Assembly (NCBI RefSeq): GCF_042662685.1
Contig: NZ_JBHSYO010000002.1
Location: 248,001 to 312,000 of the forward strand
Length of the DNA stretch: 64,000 bases
Source of the DNA: Pseudobowmanella zhangzhouensis
GTDB taxonomy: Bacteria > Pseudomonadota > Gammaproteobacteria > Enterobacterales > Alteromonadaceae
Direction of reading: 5' to 3'
Position numbers and translations under genes: made by a program
In this document: positions 40,989 through 49,675 of the stretch, piece by piece
How positions within the stretch are numbered: the first letter of the stretch is position 1
Layout of the letters: each line of letters starts with the position of its first letter
Notes under the pieces: model-generated
The model's database searches: none
Told to the model about the DNA's origin: nothing
What the model saw: the letters and a program-made list of their open reading frames with translations, nothing else

Positions 40989-42179
40989 CTAAAACGCGAT
41001 ATCAAGACTGACGGCAAATGCGGTCGCATCTGAATTGCCGTCCCGATCTTTGTCGATAAACACTGCGGCATCACCTTCATCAGTAAAGTCGGTGATCTCT
41101 GCTTTAATCGCTGTACGCGGGTTGAGGTTATAACGCACACCAATACCAATAGAGTGGTACTTGTCATCCAGTGAGCCAGTTACTCCATCTTCAAAGCCGG
41201 CCGTGACGCCACCAGGCGCGATAAAACGCAATACGCCTTTGAAATCACTGTAGAAAACGTACGGTGACCAATTACCGGTACGGTATACTAATGAAGTAAA
41301 CCAGGAGCTGTAGATGTTGTCGTAATCATTGTATTCGGCAATCGCAAAAATACTGCCATAGTCTGCCGATACGGACACATCAATGAAACGGGTATCTGCC
41401 CACGCGCCACCAAATAATGGGGTGGAGCCAGCCCCTTCTGCATAGTATGTGAACTTCTCTTTACCCGTCAGGTAGGAGAGACGCACATTGAACCAGTCAA
41501 TTTGCGTATCCACCACGATCCCTTTGAGATCTTCATAGTCCTTGGTGGTACGAATATCGCGCACACCACGATATTTACCACTGTCGTCATACAATTGTTC
41601 GGTTTTGTATTGCTCTATGGCGGTGATTAACTTGTTTGGATCTGTGTGTTGCTGACCAGTATAAAATTTAAAACTGGTCGTCCCGACATCCCAGTCAAGA
41701 TTGTAATTAAAACTGACGCCATGAATGTTGGTTAGCGCCAAAGAGTAGGCATCTGACGGCACGCGTAGCCAAGGATACGCGATACCTACATCCATATAAT
41801 CGGAATAATGATAAACCGGTAAACGAATTCGCCCGGCTGTGACGCTCGCGTCCGGCGTTACCCGGTAGGTGGCATACAGCCATTCCATCTGAGGTTCGAA
41901 GTCATTGACGCCACGGATCATTAACTGCCCGGTTAACGACAATTTTTTATCGATGGTGTAAATGCCCTGCAATCCCACCCGGGATTCGGTTTGAAAATCC
42001 CAACCTGTTGCGTACTGACCTGCAGCATCGGGCAACCTTGCCCAGTAACCGTCACCATCCAGGGTTGTTCCACCGACCAGAGACGCAAAGCCTGAGATTC
42101 TTAGGTTGTCGTCGGCAGTTGCACTGGCTGCGATCACAACCAGACAACTACCAACTAATGTAGTGACATGTTTTCTCAT
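40989..42179 (-). CDS. outer-membrane porin-like beta-barrel protein
   Basis: A 396-residue protein from ATG 42179 (AGG nine bases upstream; the frame opens at a GTG three codons earlier). Signal peptide about 1-23 (SATA), then alternating aromatic/hydrophobic strands (ISGFASLVGGTTL, GLQGIYTIDKKLSLTGQLMIRG, ATYRVTPDASVTAGRIRLP) and a C-terminal Phe (VSLDIAF), the signal for barrel insertion. Resembles the general porin group of Alteromonadales. Pairing with the PstS-like gene suggests uptake of an anionic nutrient such as phosphate, but this is inference. Confidence 0.8.
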   Translation of the reverse strand: MRKHVTTLVGSCLVVIAASATADDNLRISGFASLVGGTTLDGDGYWARLPDAAGQYATGWDFQTESRVGLQGIYTIDKKLSLTGQLMIRGVNDFEPQMEWLYATYRVTPDASVTAGRIRLPVYHYSDYMDVGIAYPWLRVPSDAYSLALTNIHGVSFNYNLDWDVGTTSFKFYTGQQHTDPNKLITAIEQYKTEQLYDDSGKYRGVRDIRTTKDYEDLKGIVVDTQIDWFNVRLSYLTGKEKFTYYAEGAGSTPLFGGAWADTRFIDVSVSADYGSIFAIAEYNDYDNIYSSWFTSLVYRTGNWSPYVFYSDFKGVLRFIAPGGVTAGFEDGVTGSLDDKYHSIGIGVRYNLNPRTAIKAEITDFTDEGDAAVFIDKDRDGNSDATAFAVSLDIAF

Positions 42180-42257
42180 ACTAAGCACCTGTGTGTTGTT
42201 TGACCTAGTCGAGAAAAGTGTAGGTGAGGTTAAATTTTTTGCTTATTTTTCCGTTAA

Positions 42258-43631
42258 TTAACGACCAAACATGCCGCCAGGTCCACCCGGCGGCATCATG
42301 CCTTTCATGCGACGCATCATTTTCGCCGCGCCGCCGCCTGACATTTTTTTCATCATGGTTTGCATTTGCAGGAATTGTTTCAGTAAACGATTCACATCCT
42401 GCACCTGCGTTCCCGAGCCGGCTGCGATACGACGTTTACGTGAGCCTTTAATGATATCCGGCCTGGCCCGTTCACCTGGCGTCATCGAGTTAATGATGGC
42501 TTCCATCTGCGAAAAGGTTTTTTCATTAGCTTTATCTTTCAGTTGCGCGGTCATATTACCCATGCCTGGTAACTTATCCATCAGCGACATCATGCCGCCC
42601 ATGTTACGCATTTGTTCCAGCTGCTCTTTAAAGTCCTGCAGGTCGAATCCCTTACCCTTCTGGACCTTTTGCGCCAGCTTTTGCGCTTTGTCTTTGTCGA
42701 CTTTACGCTCGATCTCTTCGACCAGACTGAGCACGTCGCCCATACCAAGAATACGCGAAGCGATACGATCCGGATGGAATGGTTCCAACGCATCAGTTTT
42801 CTCGCCCATACCAATAAACTTGATAGGTTTACCGGTAATATGACGTACAGACAGTGCCGCACCGCCGCGGGCATCACCATCAACTTTGGTTAAAACCACG
42901 CCGGTTAATGGTAATGCGTCGTTAAACGCTTTGGCGGTATTGGCTGCATCCTGGCCCGTCATGGCATCGACCACAAACAAGGTCTCTACCGGTTTTACCG
43001 CGGCATGCAGTGCCTTGATTTCGTCCATCATTTGCTCATCAACGTGCAAACGACCGGCGGTATCCACGATTAATACATCAAAAAACTGCTTTTTAGCTTT
43101 ATCGATGGCGGCATTGACGATGTCGATAGGTTTTTGGCTAATATCTGACGGGAAAAACGTCACGTCCACTTCCGAGGCCAATGTCTCCAACTGTTTTATT
43201 GCTGCCGGACGGTATACGTCGGCACTGACGACCATGACATTTTTCTTTTCACGGGTTTTCAGCATTTTGGCCAGTTTTGCCACACTGGTGGTTTTACCTG
43301 CACCTTGCAAGCCAGCCATCATGACGACAGCCGGAGGCTGAGCCGCCAGATTCAGCTTTTCATTAACCTGGCCCATCACGGCTTCAAGTTCAGCCTGGAC
43401 AATCTTAATAAAGACCTGACCCGGGTTAAGGGATTTGCCGACGTCGGCGCCCACTGCCTTTTCTTTTACCTGGGCGATAAATTCACGCACGACCGGCAAC
43501 GCAACATCCGCTTCCAGCAGCGCCATACGGACTTCACGTAACGTGTCTTTAATGTTGTCTTCCGTCAGACGGCCTTTGCCACTGAGGTTTTTCAGCGTTT
43601 TACCTAAACGCTCGGATAAATTCTCAAACAT
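42258..43631 (-). CDS. ffh: signal recognition particle protein Ffh
   Basis: A 457-residue SRP54: N domain, G domain with GLQGAGKTTSVAKLA, DTAGRLHVDEQMM and TKVDGDARGGAALS, and a Met-rich M domain (about 300-430) with GSRKRRIAAGSGTQVQDVNRLLKQF, which binds SRP RNA. Targets membrane proteins to FtsY. Usually next to rpsP in relatives; here the porin/PstS-like pair lies between. Confidence 0.98.
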   Translation of the reverse strand: MFENLSERLGKTLKNLSGKGRLTEDNIKDTLREVRMALLEADVALPVVREFIAQVKEKAVGADVGKSLNPGQVFIKIVQAELEAVMGQVNEKLNLAAQPPAVVMMAGLQGAGKTTSVAKLAKMLKTREKKNVMVVSADVYRPAAIKQLETLASEVDVTFFPSDISQKPIDIVNAAIDKAKKQFFDVLIVDTAGRLHVDEQMMDEIKALHAAVKPVETLFVVDAMTGQDAANTAKAFNDALPLTGVVLTKVDGDARGGAALSVRHITGKPIKFIGMGEKTDALEPFHPDRIASRILGMGDVLSLVEEIERKVDKDKAQKLAQKVQKGKGFDLQDFKEQLEQMRNMGGMMSLMDKLPGMGNMTAQLKDKANEKTFSQMEAIINSMTPGERARPDIIKGSRKRRIAAGSGTQVQDVNRLLKQFLQMQTMMKKMSGGGAAKMMRRMKGMMPPGGPGGMFGR

Positions 43632-43761
43632 GTCATTATCTGATTACTGGTTATTGTTGCGATTATACCCAAACCAATCGAAGATCCCACCAGGATACTT
43701 GCCAAGTTAACCTGCAAAACGGTATAACTCGCGTCAAATGATTGAAGGAACGAATATCTTT

Positions 43762-44550
43762 ATGTGGCTCTACTGGTTGGTTGTACTGGCATATATTGGC
43801 GCAGCAGCCAGCATTTCAACCCGCCTGTTTCATCAGCAGGGTCCGATGCATCGCTTCACTTACCTGTTGGCAGTCGGTGCCCTCGTCGGCCATATGCTGC
43901 TGCTCAGAGACACCATACTCATTGCTCCCGGACAGGATTTAAGTATTACCAACGTGGCATCTTTAATCGCCTGGGTAATCACCATCAGCATGACGCTGGC
44001 GTCGTTCTCACTGCAAAATGCCCTGATGTTGCCTATGGTTTACGGCTTCAGTGCCCTCATTGTTGCGATGCAGGCACTTATTCCAGCACATCACATAATG
44101 CACCTGCAATTACAGCCTGCATTAATAAGCCACATTACCATTGCACTGCTGGCCTATGGTTGTCTGGTTATCGCATTTTTATATGCCCTGCAGCTTAGCT
44201 ACATCAATTTCCGTCTGAAACACCATCAGTCATCCTTGTTACATTCCTCATTACCTCCATTGATGACGGTAGAAGCTGGCTTGTTTAAGTTACTGCAAGT
44301 CGGTACCCTGCTGCTGACGTTATCGCTACTGACGGGTTTTGTTTTTCTGGACAACATGCTTGGTAGTGGTCAGGCACATAAAACCATTCTGTCGATAATC
44401 GCCTGGTTGATTTACGTGATTTTATTGGCGGGACATCGGCTGTATGGATGGCGCGGTCGCCCGGTTATTATTGCAACGATAACCGGCGCAATACTGCTAT
44501 CACTGGCCTATTTTGGCAGTCGCTTTGTTAAACAGGTGATTTTAGCGTAA
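43762..44550 (+). CDS. YpjD/CcsA-like integral membrane protein
   Basis: A 262-residue inner-membrane protein with about eight helices. From ATG 43762 it begins MWLYWLVVLAYIGAAASIS, in line with the YpjD/CorE family (cytochrome c assembly CcsA superfamily); an upstream ATG at 43738 has no ribosome site, while AAGGAA precedes 43762 at long spacing. The tryptophan-rich haem motif of true CcsA is not seen. YpjD-like genes often stand between ffh and a CNNM/CorC-type transporter, exactly as here, and have been linked to that transporter. Confidence 0.85.
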   Translation: MWLYWLVVLAYIGAAASISTRLFHQQGPMHRFTYLLAVGALVGHMLLLRDTILIAPGQDLSITNVASLIAWVITISMTLASFSLQNALMLPMVYGFSALIVAMQALIPAHHIMHLQLQPALISHITIALLAYGCLVIAFLYALQLSYINFRLKHHQSSLLHSSLPPLMTVEAGLFKLLQVGTLLLTLSLLTGFVFLDNMLGSGQAHKTILSIIAWLIYVILLAGHRLYGWRGRPVIIATITGAILLSLAYFGSRFVKQVILA

Positions 44551-44618
44551 GGCTGTTTATAATAGCCTCTCAGCATTTGCTGAAAACGGAACGATTTTAG
44601 TCACATAGGAACAACTCG

Positions 44619-45902
44619 TTGGACGAGATATCCACCGGCTCGCTGTTTATACTGCTAGCCATTTTGATTTTGCTCTCCGCTTTTTTCTCCAGTTCGGAAA
44701 CCGGGATGATGACCATCAACCGGTATCGTTTAAAGCATCTGGTTAACGAAAATCACGCCGGTGCCAAGCGCGTCAGCCACTTACTGGACAAAACCGATCG
44801 CCTGATAGGCCTGATCCTAATCGGTAACAATCTGGTGAATATTGGTGCGGCCATGATTGCAGGCATTATCGCCGAACGTTTTTTCGGTGATGTTATCGGC
44901 CCGATTGTCGCCACGTTTGGCCTAACGCTGGTAGTGCTGATTTTCGCCGAAGTGACACCTAAAACTCTGGCGGCACTGTATCCGGAAAAAATCTCATTTC
45001 CTGCGTCATTGGTATTATTGCCGCTGATGACCCTGTTTTACCCGTTTGTGTACCTGATAAACGGTATTACCAATTTACTGCTGGCGATTATGAATATTCG
45101 TCCGCGACATGATCAGGGTGATAATCTCAGCAAAGAAGAACTACGCACGGTGGTATTCGAGGCCGGTGTCTTAATCCCTAAACAACACCAACAGATGTTG
45201 AAGGGGGTATTTGAGCTGGAACAGGTTACCGCCGAAGATATCATGATTCCGCGCAACGAAATTTTCGCTATCGACATCAATGAAGACTGGAAAATCATTT
45301 TAAAGCAGTTAACCAACTCACATCACACGCGGGTACTGGTCTACCGCGATACCATCGACGATGCCGTTGGCTTTATTCATGTGCGTGATGCGCTGCGATT
45401 ACTGGCCAAAGATCAGTTCTCTAAAGCCACATTATTGCGTGCTGTGCGCGAGATTTACTTCACGCCTGAGTCTACCCCCCTGGATGTTTTAATGCATAAA
45501 TTCCAGACGGCCAAAGAGCGCATTGGCTTAGTGGTAGACGAATACGGTGATATACAGGGTCTGGTAACCCTCGAAGATATCCTTGAGGAAATTGTCGGCG
45601 ATTTCACTACCAGCATGATCCCCTCGCACAGTAAAGACGTCCAGCTTCAGCAGGATGGTAGCGTGTTAGTGGATGGCTCAGCCAACATCCGGGAACTGAA
45701 TAAAGAAATGAATTGGGACCTGCCCATTGAAGGACCTAAAACCCTTAATGGTTTGATTCTGGAGTTTTTAGAGGAAATTCCAGAAGCAAATATGAGTTTC
45801 CGAATTGCCGGTTACCCGATGGAAATCATTGAAATTTCAGAGAATATGGTTAAGACAGTTCGGGTTATTCCCGAACATTATCAAACCCCTGACGCGGTTT
45901 GA
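44619..45902 (+). CDS. CNNM/HlyC/CorC-family transporter (YfjD-like)
   Basis: A 427-residue membrane protein: CNNM (DUF21) domain with about four helices (1-175; FFSSSETGMMTINRYRLKHLV, NNLVNIGAAM), a CBS pair (about 195-320; VTAEDIMIPRNEIFAID, RIGLVVDEYGDIQGLVTLEDILEEIVGDF) and a C-terminal CorC/HlyC domain (about 335-420; GSANIRELNKEM). Family members export or sense Mg2+/Co2+. Start is TTG 44619 with AGGA eight bases upstream. Its 3' end overlaps the convergent small gene by 22 bases. Confidence 0.92.
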   Translation: MDEISTGSLFILLAILILLSAFFSSSETGMMTINRYRLKHLVNENHAGAKRVSHLLDKTDRLIGLILIGNNLVNIGAAMIAGIIAERFFGDVIGPIVATFGLTLVVLIFAEVTPKTLAALYPEKISFPASLVLLPLMTLFYPFVYLINGITNLLLAIMNIRPRHDQGDNLSKEELRTVVFEAGVLIPKQHQQMLKGVFELEQVTAEDIMIPRNEIFAIDINEDWKIILKQLTNSHHTRVLVYRDTIDDAVGFIHVRDALRLLAKDQFSKATLLRAVREIYFTPESTPLDVLMHKFQTAKERIGLVVDEYGDIQGLVTLEDILEEIVGDFTTSMIPSHSKDVQLQQDGSVLVDGSANIRELNKEMNWDLPIEGPKTLNGLILEFLEEIPEANMSFRIAGYPMEIIEISENMVKTVRVIPEHYQTPDAV

Positions 45903-46075
45903 CGTTTTAACTCGCGGCGGCGCAGGATTTCAGCTTTAAGAGATTCTGCGCGACTGTTGATTTCACCTAACCTACCAATTAACGCAGCAAATTCCTCACG
46001 CTGTTCTTCAGCCGCAACCTCAGCCTGACGTTCTAATTCGTCCTGCAAATGTGCGGTGAAGCTTTTCGAGACCAT
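45881..46075 (-). CDS. small coiled-coil hypothetical protein
   Basis: A 64-residue frame from ATG 46075 (MVSKSFTAHLQDELERQ...), highly charged and helical with heptad-like spacing (EFAALIGRLGEINSRAESLKAEILRRREL). Not recognised. The open frame extends upstream to 46207 but that part looks like non-coding sequence. No clear ribosome site, and the 3' end overlaps the CNNM gene tail to tail. Real existence is likely but not certain. Confidence 0.5.
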   Translation of the reverse strand: MVSKSFTAHLQDELERQAEVAAEEQREEFAALIGRLGEINSRAESLKAEILRRRELKRQTASGV

Positions 46076-46154
46076 CGCGGCAAAAATCCGATAACAGTGT
46101 GGGTTAGATAATCTACTATCGGTTAAATCGCTAAAAAATAAAGGTGCGTTTAGC

Positions 46155-46619
46155 TTATTTGGGCTGAAATGTGCGTAATTGCGTGCCACAACCACGTTGC
46201 GGGTCATAATCTAATTCGATCACACTGGCCGTCGCCATCAGTGGTGCACAATTTCCACTCATTTCCTGGATCAGATAACAGACCAGTGGCATATGGCTTA
46301 CGATTAGCGCCGTAGCTGCGTCAGGCAACGCATTTAACAATGCATCAATCGACTCGTGAGCAATGGCGGGAGGACTATCTGGCGTGATATTCGACTCATT
46401 GAACAACTGCCCGGCGTGAATATCGTCAGACAATGTTTGCCACGTTTGTTGCGCTCGCAAATAGGGACTAACCAGCACGACGTCTATAGTTAATGCCGTC
46501 TGCTTCAACCACGCCGCCGCCTGTCGAACTTCATCGATACCGGTTTGCGTCAAAGGGCGTAAACTGTCCTTGGAAGCTTGCAACTGCGCGTCTCCGTGAC
46601 GCATAACATAAAGTTTCAT
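46155..46619 (-). CDS. sixA: phosphohistidine phosphatase SixA
   Basis: A 154-residue phosphoglycerate mutase-like enzyme. MKLYVMRHGDAQLQ carries the RHG motif with catalytic His8; VLVSPYLRAQQTW and LIVSHMPLVCYL with a second His follow. E. coli SixA removes phosphate from the nitrogen phosphotransferase protein NPr and from some HPt domains. Divergent from the M16 peptidase gene. Confidence 0.92.
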   Translation of the reverse strand: MKLYVMRHGDAQLQASKDSLRPLTQTGIDEVRQAAAWLKQTALTIDVVLVSPYLRAQQTWQTLSDDIHAGQLFNESNITPDSPPAIAHESIDALLNALPDAATALIVSHMPLVCYLIQEMSGNCAPLMATASVIELDYDPQRGCGTQLRTFQPK

Positions 46620-46744
46620 GGATACACCAACGTCTCACTTGCTACTGGTCGGCAAGTGTTTGATATTTGCACAAAATTAAACCAAAGTGCGTTATGCTTT
46701 TTTAACACTTCGACATTGTGACATAACCTAATTGGAACCGCATC

Positions 46745-49522
46745 TTGATTAAACCGCCACGCGATAACCGAACTTACCACTTCACCGAGCTCAGTAATGG
46801 TGTAAAGGTGATGTTTGTGCATGACGCCGAGTGTCGCAAAAGCGCCGCTGCTGTGTCTGTTCGCTGTGGTCAGTTTCATGAACCGGACCAAATTAATGGG
46901 TTGAGTCATTTACTTGAGCATATGTTGTTTTTAGGTTGTGAAGCGTTTCCTCAGCCGAATCACTTATCTCATCATGTCAGCCAGTATGGCGGTCAAGCCA
47001 ATGCATGGACGGGCACAGAATCAAGCCACTACTTTTTTGATGTACAACACGATGGCTTTTTGACGGCATGTGAACAGTTTATGGCGATGTTACAAAAGCC
47101 GTTATTCCACATTGGTCGCATACAGAAAGAAATCGAAGCCATCAATGCAGAGTTTCTGATGAAACAACAAGACGACCTGCGCAGGCTATATCAGGTGCAC
47201 AAGGAAACCTGCAATCCAGCTCACCCGTTCAGTCGTTTTGCCGTTGGAAACAAAGAAGTATTCAGCGCGCACAGTTTGGAAACTCTGCAATCAGCACTAG
47301 AAACCTTGCACGGTCAGCAATATGTCGCAGATAAACTGGCATTTTGTTTTGTCTCAGCGTTGCCCCTGGATAGTTGGATGCATCAGATTGAGAAGAGACT
47401 AGAGGAATTTAGCTCTTTGCCTGGAAAAGAGCCCGATTATCCACCACTTTATTTACCCACTCAGCGCGGCGTGCAAATTCAGGTGATGCCGCTGCAGACG
47501 GCTTGCAGGCTGATCATGACATTCACCCTGCCCTCGCTTCACATTAATACCCGCAGTAAGCCGCTGGACTTTATCAGCCAACTGTTGGGTGATGAAGGAA
47601 ACGGTAGTCTTTTTTGTGTCCTAAAACAGGCGGGCTGGTGTACCGGCTTGTCCGCCGGCGGAGGGATCAGCGGCAGTCACTTCCGTGACTTTAATATCAA
47701 TATGCAGTTAACCGAGACGGGCTTGTCACACTATCATGACGTGTGCGAATTGGTGTTTGCCAAAATTGAACAAATTAAACACGAAGGCCTGCCGAGGTGG
47801 CGTTTTGAAGAGCGTCAGCATTTGGGTCAGCAGGTGTTTGATTTTCAGGACCCCGCCAAACCTATCGACTTAGTGCAACAAATTGCGGCCAATTTACATG
47901 ATGTGCCGCCAAATGAGTGTTTAAGTGCCGATTACCTGTTAAGCGAGTTTGACCCTGCATTATTCGATGAAGCGATTAGTTACTTTACGCCTGAAAACCT
48001 GCGTCTGAAATTAATTCATCCCCAAGTACATACAGATAAGGTCGCAAGTTGGTACAACACACCCTACTCGATCGATAAATTCGCCCGACAGTTGCCAGCC
48101 TCACACACGCAAACATTGATGGCTAATCTGTCATTACCAGACAAAAACCCCTATATCATGAGCGATTTTAGCCTGCTGGCTAATGAGCTTGAGCCAGATT
48201 GTCCTCAGCGTTTGGTTGATACATCCAACTTCCAGTTTTGGTATTGTGCTGAACACACATTTGCCTCTCCGAGGGGGGAGTTTTACTTGTCATTTGACAC
48301 ACCCTATGTATTGGGCGGAGTCGGTAATCAAACCCTGAAACGCATATGGGTAGCAGTCCTGCAGGAGCATCTTAACGAACGATATTATCAGGCAGGAATT
48401 GCAGGGCTGAATATCTCCGCTTATGCACATCAGGGAGGATTCACAATACACACCAGTGGTTTTGCTGAAAAACAACCCTTACTGATTGAACAAATAAGCA
48501 AACAACTTGGTAAATTGCCGATTGAGCAGCAAAAATTCGAGCAAATACGGCACCGCCAGTTACAAAGCGCACAAAACAGTCTGCTGAATAAACCGATAAA
48601 CCGTTTAATGGCCAAACTTAATACCCTGATGCAGGCTCATGCCTGGGAGGCACAGGATATTGCCACGGTATTAGAGCAGGTAAGTTATGAGCAACTCCTG
48701 CTTTGCTCAGAGCAACTATTAAACCAATATCATCTGCAAGCCTATATGCATGGGAACTGGCAAAAACAGCATGCGCGGCAGATGCAGCAGCATATTCAAA
48801 CCAGTTTAATTGATAGCGCCACCACTTGTTCGGAGATCGACCGCCAAATTATTGATCTATCAGGTATGGACAGGATGGCGATCAGTATCGAGCGCAGTCA
48901 GGATGAGTCCGCCGTCGTGCTCTATTTACAAGCCCGCACAGCCAGCGTGCTGGATAAGGCGAAGACCATCCTGCTAGAGCAACTGCTTGCCAGTGATTTC
49001 TTCCATGAGCTTCGTACCGAAAAGCAATTGGGTTATCTGGTAGGGAGCGGTTATTATCCGATTAACAACCATCCTGGCCTGGTATTTTATGTGCAATCTC
49101 CTCACAGCACAGAGGATCAATTGGAACAGGCTATCATCACATTTCTGGAACAACGGGCTGAAGCCTTGTTACAGGATCCGCCGGAAAACTGGCCCGCTAT
49201 CGTTCATTCCGTTGCACGACAGTTAATTGACCAGGACATTAACTTTGCGGTGAAAGTACAGAAAAACTGGATGGCGATTGCTAATAAAGACTTCACCTTC
49301 GACGAAAACATGCGCATCGCCAATGCTATGCAAACCATCACGCCTGCTCAGTTAGCCGATTTCTGTCAGCGATTGATCAGCCCTACCGAAAATGGTGGGC
49401 TGGTATTACATACCGGCGATGAATTGCACTCCCCGCTGAGGCAGCGATACGAACATATTGCGAATGTCAGTGAGTTCAAATTGTCAGCTGGGTATATCCC
49501 CACATACCTAACCGTTGAATAA
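46745..49522 (+). CDS. M16 (insulinase/pitrilysin) zinc metallopeptidase
   Basis: A 925-residue peptidase: inverted zinc motif HLLEH (His55, Glu58, His59) in the first of four homologous domains, with the downstream Glu helix region (QKEIEAINAEFLMKQQDDLRRLYQ). FHELRTEKQLGYLVGSGYYPI in the C-terminal half matches pitrilysin and insulysin. No signal peptide is seen, so it may be cytoplasmic, unlike E. coli PtrA. Degrades peptides below a few kDa. Start is TTG 46745 with GGA eight bases before it; no nearby ATG keeps the N-terminal strand. Confidence 0.93.
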   Translation: MIKPPRDNRTYHFTELSNGVKVMFVHDAECRKSAAAVSVRCGQFHEPDQINGLSHLLEHMLFLGCEAFPQPNHLSHHVSQYGGQANAWTGTESSHYFFDVQHDGFLTACEQFMAMLQKPLFHIGRIQKEIEAINAEFLMKQQDDLRRLYQVHKETCNPAHPFSRFAVGNKEVFSAHSLETLQSALETLHGQQYVADKLAFCFVSALPLDSWMHQIEKRLEEFSSLPGKEPDYPPLYLPTQRGVQIQVMPLQTACRLIMTFTLPSLHINTRSKPLDFISQLLGDEGNGSLFCVLKQAGWCTGLSAGGGISGSHFRDFNINMQLTETGLSHYHDVCELVFAKIEQIKHEGLPRWRFEERQHLGQQVFDFQDPAKPIDLVQQIAANLHDVPPNECLSADYLLSEFDPALFDEAISYFTPENLRLKLIHPQVHTDKVASWYNTPYSIDKFARQLPASHTQTLMANLSLPDKNPYIMSDFSLLANELEPDCPQRLVDTSNFQFWYCAEHTFASPRGEFYLSFDTPYVLGGVGNQTLKRIWVAVLQEHLNERYYQAGIAGLNISAYAHQGGFTIHTSGFAEKQPLLIEQISKQLGKLPIEQQKFEQIRHRQLQSAQNSLLNKPINRLMAKLNTLMQAHAWEAQDIATVLEQVSYEQLLLCSEQLLNQYHLQAYMHGNWQKQHARQMQQHIQTSLIDSATTCSEIDRQIIDLSGMDRMAISIERSQDESAVVLYLQARTASVLDKAKTILLEQLLASDFFHELRTEKQLGYLVGSGYYPINNHPGLVFYVQSPHSTEDQLEQAIITFLEQRAEALLQDPPENWPAIVHSVARQLIDQDINFAVKVQKNWMAIANKDFTFDENMRIANAMQTITPAQLADFCQRLISPTENGGLVLHTGDELHSPLRQRYEHIANVSEFKLSAGYIPTYLTVE

Positions 49523-49675
49523 GATACCCGATTCAGACCTGTCTCTATGCTAATTTGCGCTTTGTAATCGCGCAGGTTTGCGGTAAATTGGCACATTGTC
49601 GGTTCGCTTCTGCACAGCGGCAAGCCTGAAGTTAAAACGAAAAATAACAGCAGAGTCACTGCTGAAAGGTGTTGA

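Noticed and set aside
42271..42843. 190-codon plus-strand frame opposite ffh
   Set aside because: Shadow of the Met- and Gly-rich ffh M domain; ffh itself is certain.
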